In this document: piece after piece, positions 1 through 5,791 of the stretch
Position numbering within the stretch: position 1 is the first letter of the stretch
Layout: each line of letters begins with the position of its first letter
From: Actinomycetota bacterium
GTDB lineage: Bacteria; Actinomycetota; Actinomycetes; Acidothermales; Acidothermaceae
Assembly (NCBI GenBank): GCA_003134755.1
Contig: PLCK01000144.1
Location: 3,485 to 13,131, forward strand
Direction: 5' to 3'
Length of the DNA: 9,647 nt
Position numbers and translations under genes: made by a program
The notes under the pieces: generated by a model
Seen by the model: only the letters and a program-made list of their open reading frames with translations
Database searches by the model: none
What the model was told of the DNA's origin: nothing

Positions 1-2
1 GA

Positions 3-611
3 ACCGCGACCCGCCGCGAGCACCTCCGCGAAAATGCTGCCAACGCCCGCCAAGCGCACACACGTCGGTCGCGGCGTCGAGGCCTTATATGGTCCGGCGT
101 CGTCCTCGCCGCGATCGTGGGCATCGTCGCAGCGATGATGGCCACGTCACGGGCTACCTCGTCGACAGCCACCCGGATCGCCCCTGACTTCACCCTCACC
201 ACCACCGCCGGCGCCCAGGTCCACCTGGCCGACTACCGCGGCCACAACGTCGTCTTGTACTTCTCCGAAGGCGCCGGCTGCGGCGCGTGCCTGCAACAAA
301 TGGCGGCGATCGAAAAGGACAAGGCCGCGTTCACCCAAGCGAACATCGTCGTGCTGCCGATCGTGATGAACACCAGTGCGCAAATCAGCCGCGACATGGC
401 GACGTACGGGGTGACGACACCGTTCCTGCTCGATACCGGCGCCGTTTCACGTGCCTACGGAACGCTCGGGCACGGGATGCACGCCGGCCTACCGGGCCAT
501 GGGTTCGTCCTCATCGACGCCACCGGCACGCAGCGTTGGTACGGCGAATACCCCTCGATGTGGCTCACACCCGCCGCCTTGCTCAGCCAGGTCCGCAAAC
601 ACCTCACCTAA
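3..611 (+). CDS. Membrane-anchored redoxin (AhpC/TSA-thioredoxin fold), 5' end outside window
   Basis: The frame is open to the window edge, so the gene starts upstream; the ATG at 117 would cut through the membrane helix and is unlikely to be the start. Of the 202 visible residues, 1-27 are an Arg-rich cytoplasmic tail with TRREH at 3-7, about 28-47 form one transmembrane helix, and 60-202 form an extracytoplasmic redoxin domain. It opens with APDFTL and carries a CGAC (CxxC) redox motif at residues 93-96 after the YFSEGAG strand, then PGHGFVLID near the cis-proline region. Proteins of this class (peroxiredoxin, TlpA/ResA-like) reduce peroxides or disulfides outside the membrane; which of these applies cannot be told from sequence. 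The tail resembles that of the DUF3105 protein at 5792. The next gene follows by 52 bases, probably in one operon. Confidence 0.88.
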   Translation, partial: TATRREHLRENAANARQAHTRRSRRRGLIWSGVVLAAIVGIVAAMMATSRATSSTATRIAPDFTLTTTAGAQVHLADYRGHNVVLYFSEGAGCGACLQQMAAIEKDKAAFTQANIVVLPIVMNTSAQISRDMATYGVTTPFLLDTGAVSRAYGTLGHGMHAGLPGHGFVLIDATGTQRWYGEYPSMWLTPAALLSQVRKHLT

Positions 612-663
612 CCGCGCCGCGCCGACCCGTCGGCACATCGGAACCATGAAAGGAATTGAAGCG

Positions 664-900
664 ATGCGCAACTTTCTGTTCCCGCTGATCCTGCTGGCCT
701 GCCCGCTGATGATGATTCTCATGATGAGGGGCATGTCAGGGATGCACGGCGGCCACGGCCACGGCGGAGAGGACGCACAGCCGGAGCGAATCACGGCGCC
801 CAGCGAACGCGACCCACGCGACGCGCGGCTCGACGAACTCGAACGCGAAGTCGCGCAGTTGCGCGCCTCTCGCCAAGACGCCGACCCGAGCCGGCAATGA
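664..900 (+). CDS. Small Met/His-rich membrane protein (DUF2933-like), paralog A
   Basis: A 78-residue protein with one hydrophobic N-terminal helix (about 4-21) containing CPLMMILMMRGM, then the His/Gly stretch HGGHGHGG (28-35), then a charged heptad-like helix (52-70, DARLDELEREVAQLRA) that could form a coiled coil. The Met- and His-rich juxtamembrane part could bind soft or transition metals such as copper; this is inference. The CPLM..MMRG core recalls small DUF2933-type membrane proteins, an assignment I hold with moderate confidence. The start at 664 is chosen because AAAGGA at 649-654 lies nine bases upstream; an in-frame ATG at 646 would have no such site. A clear paralog lies at 3262 and lacks the His stretch. 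Probably co-transcribed with the redoxin before it. Confidence 0.85.
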   Translation: MRNFLFPLILLACPLMMILMMRGMSGMHGGHGHGGEDAQPERITAPSERDPRDARLDELEREVAQLRASRQDADPSRQ

Positions 901-944
901 CAGCGCCGACCCGGCCAATCGACCGACGGCGACCGATAGACGCG

Positions 945-974
945 GGTGGGGTGGAGTCACGACACCACCCCACC
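945..974 (+). terminator. Strong hairpin between the Met/His-rich gene and the next small gene
   Basis: GGTGGGGTGG at 945-954 pairs perfectly with CCACCCCACC at 965-974 around a ten-base loop. It lies 45 bases after the stop codon at 898-900 and is not followed by a T-run, as is common for actinobacterial intrinsic terminators. A 13-base direct repeat (ACCGACGGCGACC) occurs at 922-934 and again at 972-984, overlapping the right arm. It may end or attenuate the redoxin operon; a processing or stability role is equally possible. Confidence 0.55.
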
Positions 975-997
975 GACGGCGACCCCGGGCCCACCAC

Positions 998-1210
998 GTG
1001 ACCGGTGTCGCCCGCCGCCGAACGCCGCGTCGTCGGCGGCTCGGGCGCGCCCTGACGGCGGGACTGATCATCGTCGGTGCGGGGTTGTTCGCCGCCGGAC
1101 GGGTTGGCGCCGCAACCGGCTGGATGTACACCTCGCTCGACCCACACCATGTGATCAGCCAGATCGTCGGCGTCGTACTGCTCCTAGCCGGGCTGACGCG
1201 GCTGCGCTAG
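998..1210 (+). CDS. Small two-helix membrane protein, unknown function
   Basis: A 70-residue protein with a very Arg-rich N-terminus (residues 6-17), a hydrophobic helix at about 18-38 (ALTAGLIIVGAGLFAAG) and a second at about 52-68 (VISQIVGVVLLLAGL), ending in LTRLR. The positive-inside rule would put both ends in the cytoplasm and the WMYTSLDPHH loop outside. I do not recognise the family. The GTG at 998 is the only plausible in-frame start; the frame is open further upstream but holds no start codon there, and no good Shine-Dalgarno sequence is visible. The strong hairpin at 945-974 lies just upstream, so expression may be read-through from the redoxin operon or a leaderless start. Membrane-protein composition rather than homology supports it as real. 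Confidence 0.6.
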   Translation: MTGVARRRTPRRRRLGRALTAGLIIVGAGLFAAGRVGAATGWMYTSLDPHHVISQIVGVVLLLAGLTRLR

Positions 1211-1551
1211 GCCGCCATGTTCACCACAGCATCCCGGATGCATGCGTCCCGTTGCAGTCCGGTTGTGCGAATTGACGTTGACCACTTGCGATCGCAGTGG
1301 ACTCACAATCCCGGTCACCGGCTGGGCTCCGCCATGCGCGCAGTCCGAGTGTCGATCACCTACAGGCCCCTGAACAGAGCGACGTTTTGCAGCGGCTTGA
1401 GCAACAAGACGACGCGAGAGACATCGCCAAGGCGGCCATCTTCTGCTTCATCAAACCTTCACGTCTCCCACCGGGTCGGCTCTACTTTGGCGGGCCACAG
1501 TCAGGGCTACCGGTCGGATGATCGGTGCGCATACACGGCCGGAGGTGGGAG
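1211..1551 (+). other. Stretch without a convincing gene
   Basis: About 340 bases separate the two-helix protein from the next small gene. A GTG-initiated frame at 1297-1521 (74 codons) has an amphipathic segment (DVLQRLEQQDDARDIAK) but no ribosome site, no family I recognise and poorer actinobacterial codon character; another frame at 1217-1600 overlaps the real gene at 1552. The stretch may contain the promoter for the 1552-2650 pair, since TTGACG and TTGACC occur at 1272-1283, but no matching -10 box is evident. Confidence 0.4.
1541..1545 (+). promoter_or_regulatory. Ribosome binding site deciding the start at 1552
   Basis: GGAGG sits six bases before the ATG at 1552. A GTG at 1525 in the same frame would place this site inside the coding region, so 1552 is preferred. 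Confidence 0.75.
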
Positions 1552-1779
1552 ATGTTCGGCGGCTACTGCGCGGGATTGGGCGTGGCTGGGTGGGTACTGA
1601 TGATTGGGCTCTGGGGGGGCCTTCTTGCAGTCGTGGTGTGGGCCGTGACTCGGATCTTCCCCTCCGCTGCCCGCCGCGATGACGCAGAGGACCACCCGGA
1701 TCGCCACGTTGTCGGCGACCTTGACGCGGATGCGTACCGCCAGATGCATGACGAACCCGTCGGCAGGGGTTCTCGGTGA
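1552..1779 (+). CDS. Small membrane protein with degenerate SHOCT-like tail
   Basis: A 75-residue protein with a single long hydrophobic segment at about 7-34 (Gly, Trp and Val rich), a charged linker and a C-terminal segment at about 51-68 reading RHVVGDLDADAYRQMHDE. This matches the pattern of the SHOCT short C-terminal domain, in which an R-(F/Y)-x-x-GEID-x-(E/D)-x-Y core is typical: here VVGDLDADAY replaces ASGEIDEDDY of the protein at 2977. SHOCT tails are thought to mediate oligomerisation or binding; the function of this protein is unknown. The start is fixed by GGAGG six bases upstream. It precedes the Lgt-like gene by 106 bases. It is shorter and more diverged than the SHOCT protein at 2977 and may be a distant paralog. 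Confidence 0.75.
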   Translation: MFGGYCAGLGVAGWVLMIGLWGGLLAVVVWAVTRIFPSAARRDDAEDHPDRHVVGDLDADAYRQMHDEPVGRGSR

Positions 1780-1818
1780 GTCGAAACCAGATTAACCAGG
1801 CGGGAAGTCTGGCCGTTG

Positions 1819-1868
1819 GCGGGCCGCGGCGCAGGGTTGACCAGGTCAGCACCCTCAACGCGGCCCGC
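1819..1868 (+). promoter_or_regulatory. 10-bp stem inverted repeat in the leader of the Lgt-like gene
   Basis: GCGGGCCGCG at 1819-1828 pairs perfectly with CGCGGCCCGC at 1859-1868. The 30-base loop holds a second small inverted repeat, TGACC-A-GGTCA, at 1838-1848. The structure ends three bases before AAAGG (1872 region) and 17 bases before the ATG at 1886. It could act as a 5' leader structure controlling translation, an attenuator or terminator of the gene at 1552, or contain an operator at the inner repeat. No T-run follows. Confidence 0.5.
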
Positions 1869-1885
1869 GGAAAGGCGGTGAGGTA

Positions 1886-2650
1886 ATGCGCCCCGTTCTG
1901 TTCGCCGTGTTCGGCGTGCCGATCCAAAGTTATGGCGTTAGCAAAGCCCTAGCCGCAATCGTCGGTGCATGGTTGCTCGGGCGAGCCTTTGTCCGCAACG
2001 GACTGCACAAGGACGACGCGCACCACCTCGTGATGTCCGCGACGATCTGGGGGTTCATCGGCGCGAAGGTGTACTACTTTCTCGAGCACCCCAGCGACAT
2101 CGGCTTGCATCACCTGGGTTCGGGTTTCACCTGGTACGGCGGCTTCCTAGCGGGCACGGTGGCGGCCCTTGTCGTGATCCGGTGTCGGCACCTGCCGCTG
2201 GGGTTGGTCGCCGGGTTGATCGCGGCTCCCCTCGCGCTCGCGTACGGGATCGGCCGGCTCGGCTGCCTGCTCGCGGGCGATGGCACCTACGGCAAACCCT
2301 CGAACCTGCCGTGGGCGATGGCGTTCCCGCACGGAACTATGCCGACCACCGTCAGGGTTCAGCCCACCCCGTTGTATGAGGCGCTGGTCGCGATCGTCTT
2401 GGCCGCACTGCTGTGGTGGCTGGGCCGACGCGCACATCCGGTCCTGGTGTTCGCGGCCTACCTTGTCGGGTCCGGTACCGCCAGGTTCGGCGTCGAGGCA
2501 CTGCGGATCAACCCGCCGGTGGCTGCCGGCCTGACCGCCCCACAACTGTGGTCGCTAGCGATCATCGTGGTCGGCGTGATTCTCGCCGGCGCGACGCTGG
2601 TCCGGGCGTCCCGGTCCGGCACCGGGATCGTCGCCCCGTCCGGCACTTGA
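1886..2650 (+). CDS. Lgt-like (prolipoprotein diacylglyceryl transferase family) membrane protein
   Basis: A 254-residue multi-helix membrane protein of the Lgt family, which transfers diacylglycerol from phosphatidylglycerol to the lipobox cysteine of prolipoproteins at the outer face of the membrane. Family landmarks visible: IQSYG at 13-17 (Tyr of the N-terminal helix), WYGGFLAG at 83-90, the signature GRLGCLLAGDGTYG at 122-135, PTPLYE at 160-165 and GTARFGVEALR at 197-207, whose Arg200 matches the essential C-terminal Arg of the E. coli enzyme. Two changes stand out against E. coli Lgt: Tyr84 stands where His103 is expected, and Cys127 where Asn146 is expected. This variant type is known among Lgt homologs, so activity is not excluded. 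AAAGG/GTGAGG precede the ATG. It is probably a secondary copy, since a housekeeping lgt would lie elsewhere, and could serve lipoproteins of this region; that is inference. Confidence 0.85.
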   Translation: MRPVLFAVFGVPIQSYGVSKALAAIVGAWLLGRAFVRNGLHKDDAHHLVMSATIWGFIGAKVYYFLEHPSDIGLHHLGSGFTWYGGFLAGTVAALVVIRCRHLPLGLVAGLIAAPLALAYGIGRLGCLLAGDGTYGKPSNLPWAMAFPHGTMPTTVRVQPTPLYEALVAIVLAALLWWLGRRAHPVLVFAAYLVGSGTARFGVEALRINPPVAAGLTAPQLWSLAIIVVGVILAGATLVRASRSGTGIVAPSGT

Positions 2651-2891
2651 CACCTACCTACCCAACGCAGTTGGCAAGCCGATCATTCGCACGGCAACGT
2701 GATCGCGAACAGGCTTCCGTCGCCGGTTCCGGTCAATGACATGCGGCAGCTGCTGTGTGGAGGCGCGCACGGTGACGGCGGCACCCAACCGGCTCCTTCG
2801 CCCTCGGCCTAAGCCCTCACGCCGGGCCGTAAGCGAGCGAAGTCACGGCGGCGCAGGGTCGCAAGTCCCGGCTGGTCAGGACATCCCTCGC

Positions 2892-2906
2892 TACCCCCAT
2901 GGGGTA
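2892..2906 (+). promoter_or_regulatory. Copper-box palindrome TACCC-N5-GGGTA (RicR/CsoR-type operator)
   Basis: The sequence TACCCCCATGGGGTA forms an inverted repeat of six bases either side of CAT and matches exactly the TACCC-N5-GGGTA form that I recall as the palindrome of the mycobacterial RicR copper regulon; CsoR-family operators in other bacteria also have runs of C and G bounded by TA. CsoR/RicR repress in the absence of Cu(I) and release DNA when it binds. The site lies 70 bases before the start codon of the SHOCT gene and is the only full match I found in the window. No CsoR-family gene is present here, so the repressor would act in trans. Exact promoter elements are not clear. Confidence 0.7.
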
Positions 2907-2960
2907 CCTGGAGCACAGGCTCAGACAGTGAGGCGGGATGACCGTCTCAACAGACTTGAT

Positions 2961-2967
2961 GGAGGAG
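2961..2967 (+). promoter_or_regulatory. Strong ribosome binding site for the SHOCT gene
   Basis: GGAGGAG lies nine bases before the ATG at 2977, the best Shine-Dalgarno match in the window. It fixes the first gene of the downstream operon and argues for a transcribed leader rather than a leaderless message. Confidence 0.75.
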
Positions 2968-2976
2968 TGAATCCAG

Positions 2977-3246
2977 ATGATGTGGTGGAACCACGGCAAC
3001 GCCAGCGCCGGAGACTGGATCGCGATGAGCTTCATGATGCTGGTGTTCGTGGGCGCGCTCGTTGCACTCGGTGTGTGGCTACTACGCACAACGGGCACCG
3101 GCACAAACCACACCCACGCGGCACCCACCCAAACCGCCGACGAGGTTCTTGCTAGCCGGTTCGCCAGCGGTGAAATCGACGAAGACGACTACACCCGTCG
3201 CCGCGAGCTCCTGCGCAACACCGGTACACCCACAGCGACGAAGTGA
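2977..3246 (+). CDS. SHOCT domain small membrane protein
   Basis: An 89-residue protein. The N-terminus is Met/Trp/His-containing (MMWWNHGN), a transmembrane helix spans about 15-36 (IAMSFMMLVFVGALVALGVWLL), a short linker contains HTHAAP, and residues 54-82 form a textbook SHOCT domain (ADEVLASRFASGEIDEDDYTRRRELL). SHOCT domains are short C-terminal modules on many small membrane proteins, with a presumed oligomerisation or binding role. It is the first gene after the copper-box palindrome and is followed after 15 bases by the Met-rich protein at 3262, so it is likely the lead gene of a copper-responsive operon. The NHTH and MM residues could touch metal, but this is not demonstrated. The gene at 1552 encodes a more diverged protein of the same plan. 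Confidence 0.9.
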   Translation: MMWWNHGNASAGDWIAMSFMMLVFVGALVALGVWLLRTTGTGTNHTHAAPTQTADEVLASRFASGEIDEDDYTRRRELLRNTGTPTATK

Positions 3247-3261
3247 AAGGACGCACACGCG

Positions 3262-3477
3262 ATGAGCATCTACCTGCTGCTGCTGATCATCTGCCCACTG
3301 GCGATGTTCTTCATGATGCGAAGCATGGGAGGAATGGGGGGGCCGCGCGGCGGCGATAACGACATGCCGGGCCACGTCGACGCGCTAGCTGACCCACGCG
3401 ACGCCCGCTTGGCGGAACTGGAACGCGAGGTCGCCGAGCTTCGGGCCACCCGCGACCACACCGACGCGAGCCGATGA
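3262..3477 (+). CDS. Small Met-rich membrane protein (DUF2933-like), paralog B
   Basis: A 71-residue paralog of the protein at 664. It shares the hydrophobic helix with CPLAMFFMMRSMGGMGG (about 11-27) and the C-terminal charged helix DPRDARLAELEREVAELRA (44-62), where even the DNA is alike: GACCCACGCGACGC occurs at 811 and again at 3391. It lacks the HGGHGHGG run of paralog A and has GGPRGGDNDMPGH instead. The helix is followed by a likely coiled coil, so the protein may oligomerise or dock to a partner at the membrane. Role unknown; the Met cluster and the upstream copper box suggest a metal-stress function. A GAAAGGA sequence lies about 11 bases before the ATG, overlapping the end of the SHOCT gene, and the ABC ATPase begins 13 bases after its stop. 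Confidence 0.85.
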   Translation: MSIYLLLLIICPLAMFFMMRSMGGMGGPRGGDNDMPGHVDALADPRDARLAELEREVAELRATRDHTDASR

Positions 3478-3490
3478 GGGTACAGCGCTC

Positions 3491-4198
3491 ATGACCGCGG
3501 CGACTGTTGGCACCGCCACCGAACCCGGGCCGCCGGGCGTTTCCCCTTTGGCAGCAACGCGTCCCGCGGACCTGTTGGCCGCGAGCGGCATCGAGAAGTC
3601 ATTTCGGCGCGGAGTGTGGCCGCGCAGGCATCAGCAGCCGGTGCTGCGGGGCGCCGCTTTGACGTTGGGTCGCGGTGAGGTCGTCGGTTTGGTCGGCGAA
3701 AACGGGGCCGGGAAGACCACGTTCATGAAGATCCTCGTCGGGGCGCTGTCCGCCGACGCCGGCACCGTGACGCGCACCGGCCGGCTCGGGTACTGCCCGC
3801 AGGAGCCGCTGCTGTACCCGCGGCTGAGCTGCGATGAGCATTTCGACCTGTTCGCCCACGCCTACGACATGGGCAGCGACGACGCGCACACCTCTCAGCA
3901 AGGCATTTACGACGCGCTCGGGTTCGCTCGCTACGCGCACACCCGTGCCGATCAGTTATCGGGCGGCACACTGGCCAAACTCAACCTCGGGTTGGCGTTG
4001 TTGGCCGACCCGGACCTGCTGCTCCTCGACGAGCCGTACGCCGGGTTCGATTGGGACACCTACCTGAAGTTCTGGACCCTCGTGGCGCAACGCCGCGCCG
4101 CCGGGCGCACCGTACTGATCGTCAGCCACTTCCTGGTCGACGAAGACAAGTTCGACCGCATCGTTGACATCAAGGAAGGGCTCGCGGTTCCGCGGTGA
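3491..4198 (+). CDS. ABC transporter ATP-binding protein
   Basis: A 235-residue nucleotide-binding subunit with all motifs in place: Walker A GENGAGKT at 69-76, Q-loop Gln104 (YCPQEP), signature LSGGT at 156-160, Walker B LLLLDEP at 176-182 with catalytic Glu181, and H-loop His213 (VSHF). A roughly 30-residue low-complexity Pro/Ala N-terminus precedes the fold, and the C-terminus stops shortly after the H-loop, so there is no regulatory domain. It powers the permease encoded immediately downstream: the stop codon overlaps the permease start as GTGA at 4195-4198, typical of translational coupling and a one-to-one complex. This is the ABC-2 type ATPase class used for export of drugs, lipids, peptides or antibiotics and in some metal-linked systems such as NosDFY. 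The substrate is unknown; the copper box suggests metal-stress expression. Confidence 0.95.
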   Translation: MTAATVGTATEPGPPGVSPLAATRPADLLAASGIEKSFRRGVWPRRHQQPVLRGAALTLGRGEVVGLVGENGAGKTTFMKILVGALSADAGTVTRTGRLGYCPQEPLLYPRLSCDEHFDLFAHAYDMGSDDAHTSQQGIYDALGFARYAHTRADQLSGGTLAKLNLGLALLADPDLLLLDEPYAGFDWDTYLKFWTLVAQRRAAGRTVLIVSHFLVDEDKFDRIVDIKEGLAVPR

Positions 4199-5724
4199 CT
4201 ACCACCGTGTTCGTCCGCCGGTTCTTCACCGACTACACCCGCAACCCGGTGAACCTGCTGCTCCTCGTGCTGGTGCCGGTGGTGTTCGTGGTGGTCGTCG
4301 CGGGCAGCATGGCGAACGCCGCACGGCTGCTCGGCGGCAGCGCCGCAACCTCGGTCGGGGTGCAAACGGCGACGGCCGGGTGGGCGGCCGCGTTCCTGGC
4401 CGGCATCGCGATGTACTTCCAAACCGCCGCCACCCGCGACACCGACCGGCGACTGGTGATCGCGGGCCTGCCGACCCGTCGGCTCGTGCTCGCCCGGCTC
4501 CTCACCGGCCTGGCGCTCGCCACGTTCGCCAGTGCCGCCGCACTGGTCGCGCTCGAGGTTCGCAGCGGAGTCGACCACCCGGCCCGCGTCATCATCGGCA
4601 CGCTCATGTTCGCCGTCATCTACACCGCGATCGGCGCCACTGTTGGTGCCCTGACCCGCAACCCGGTCAACGGCACCGTCATCGTGTTGTTCATCTGGAT
4701 CCTTGATGTGTTCTTTGGCTCGGCGATGGGCTCCGCCGACCGGATCCCCACCCGCGCACTGCCCACCCACTTCGTCACCCTGTGGATGCTCGACCTGCCC
4801 AGTTCCCACACCAGCCACCTCGACAACCTCGGCTGGGCGCTGGCCTGGACACTGGCCGCCGTCGTCGCCGCGTGGGCGATCGTCGTCAGCCGCACCCGCA
4901 CCGCCCGAAGTCACACCCACCCCGGACACGGCCACGCCCGCCGCCGCCACCTGCCGGCCGCGCACCCGACGCAACTCGGGGCAGCGTTCGCGGCAGCGTG
5001 GCGCGACGCCCGCCGAAACCCCACCCAATGGGTGCTGTTCGTGATCGTCCCTGTCGTGTTCATCCTCGGTGCCTACGCGGTCACCCCGAACAAACCCATC
5101 ACGGTGGTCCTCGACGAGCACGGCCGGCGGTTGGCCCGCAGCTTTGCGATGCCCCTTGTTCACGGCGCCACGATGGCGCCGATCGCGATCGCCTCGCTAG
5201 CTGCCCTCGTCGGGCTCTTCGGGGTCCTCGACAGTCGCAACGGCGACCGCCGCGCTGCCCTCGCCGGCCTCAAACCCAACGCGCTCCTCAGTGCACGCCT
5301 GGGGGTCCTCGCCGTCAGCGCCATCGCTGCGACCGCTGTCGCCCTCGGCGCCACCGCGCTGGTCTTCCACGCCACCCAATGGCCCACCTACGCCGCCGCG
5401 AACCTCCTCCTCGCCCTGACCTACGGACTCATCGGCGCGCTGCTCGCCCCGATCTTCGGCCGCGTCGGCGGAGTGTTCGTCGCGTTCCTGCTTCCGTTCC
5501 TGGACCTCGGCGTCGTCCAAAGCCCGATGCTGCACCCCACCCCCACCGCCTTGTCGAAACTGCTCCCCGGCTACGGCGGATCCCGTGTTCTCCTCGACGG
5601 GGCGCTGACCCGCGGCTTCGACGAAACGGTGCCGCTCCTCATTGCCCTGGTCTGGCTCATCGGCCTCACTACGGCCGTCACGCTGACCTACCGCCACGCC
5701 GTACGTCCGGCCACCGCAACGTGA
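4195..5724 (+). CDS. ABC-2 type permease, tandem-duplicated, with His-rich linker
   Basis: A 509-residue permease made of two homologous halves of about six helices each. Repeated landmarks at an offset of 258-268 residues are RNPVNLLLLVLVPVVF (16-31) with RNPTQWVLFVIVPVVF (274-289); DRRLVIAGLPTRRLVLARL (84-102) with DRRAALAGLKPNALLSARL (351-369); and LPTHFVTLWMLD (189-200) with LPGYGGSRVLLD (457-468). A single chain can therefore supply both membrane halves normally made by a dimer. The linker at 234-259 is Arg/His-rich with six histidines (HTHPGHGH... and later H252, H257) and should be cytoplasmic if each half has six helices. It starts at the GTG overlapping the ATPase stop. It presumably exports or handles a substrate across the membrane with that ATPase; substrate unknown. 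The His cluster could sense or bind metal, which is inference. Confidence 0.92.
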   Translation: MTTTVFVRRFFTDYTRNPVNLLLLVLVPVVFVVVVAGSMANAARLLGGSAATSVGVQTATAGWAAAFLAGIAMYFQTAATRDTDRRLVIAGLPTRRLVLARLLTGLALATFASAAALVALEVRSGVDHPARVIIGTLMFAVIYTAIGATVGALTRNPVNGTVIVLFIWILDVFFGSAMGSADRIPTRALPTHFVTLWMLDLPSSHTSHLDNLGWALAWTLAAVVAAWAIVVSRTRTARSHTHPGHGHARRRHLPAAHPTQLGAAFAAAWRDARRNPTQWVLFVIVPVVFILGAYAVTPNKPITVVLDEHGRRLARSFAMPLVHGATMAPIAIASLAALVGLFGVLDSRNGDRRAALAGLKPNALLSARLGVLAVSAIAATAVALGATALVFHATQWPTYAAANLLLALTYGLIGALLAPIFGRVGGVFVAFLLPFLDLGVVQSPMLHPTPTALSKLLPGYGGSRVLLDGALTRGFDETVPLLIALVWLIGLTTAVTLTYRHAVRPATAT

Positions 5725-5791
5725 CCGCCGACACCCACGACTGCACGGCCTCGATCGTTCACCCGTGCGAACGCCCAACGAAAGGCAACCC

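Larger units (their letters stand above)
2651..2976 (+). other. Intergenic region holding the promoter of the SHOCT-ABC operon
   Basis: These 326 bases contain no convincing gene. A frame at 2736-3155 starting MTCGSCC runs into the real SHOCT gene in another frame and has no homology I recognise. A weak hairpin, CCAAC-GCA-GTTGG at 2662-2674, lies 12 bases after the Lgt-like stop and might contribute to termination. The right half holds the copper-box palindrome at 2892-2906 and the strong ribosome site at 2961-2967. Confidence 0.6.

Noticed and set aside
664..702. LLAC in the Met/His-rich protein as a lipobox
   Set aside because: The cysteine at residue 13 is too early for a typical lipoprotein signal, the sequence after it stays hydrophobic, and the paralog has IIC, which is not a lipobox.
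1217..1600. Open frame of 127 codons in the gap before the SHOCT-like gene
   Set aside because: No ribosome site, no domain, and it overlaps the better supported gene at 1552 in another frame.
2736..3155. Open frame starting MTCGSCCVEAR, considered as a Cys-rich regulator
   Set aside because: It overlaps the SHOCT gene in another frame, crosses the copper-box palindrome, lacks a ribosome site and does not resemble CsoR or MerR beyond the opening cysteines.
4060..5163. Long minus-strand open frame (367 codons) opposite the ABC genes
   Set aside because: It is antisense to the clearly real ATPase and permease, is Gly/Asp/Arg-rich in the manner of shadow frames in GC-rich DNA, and shows no domain.
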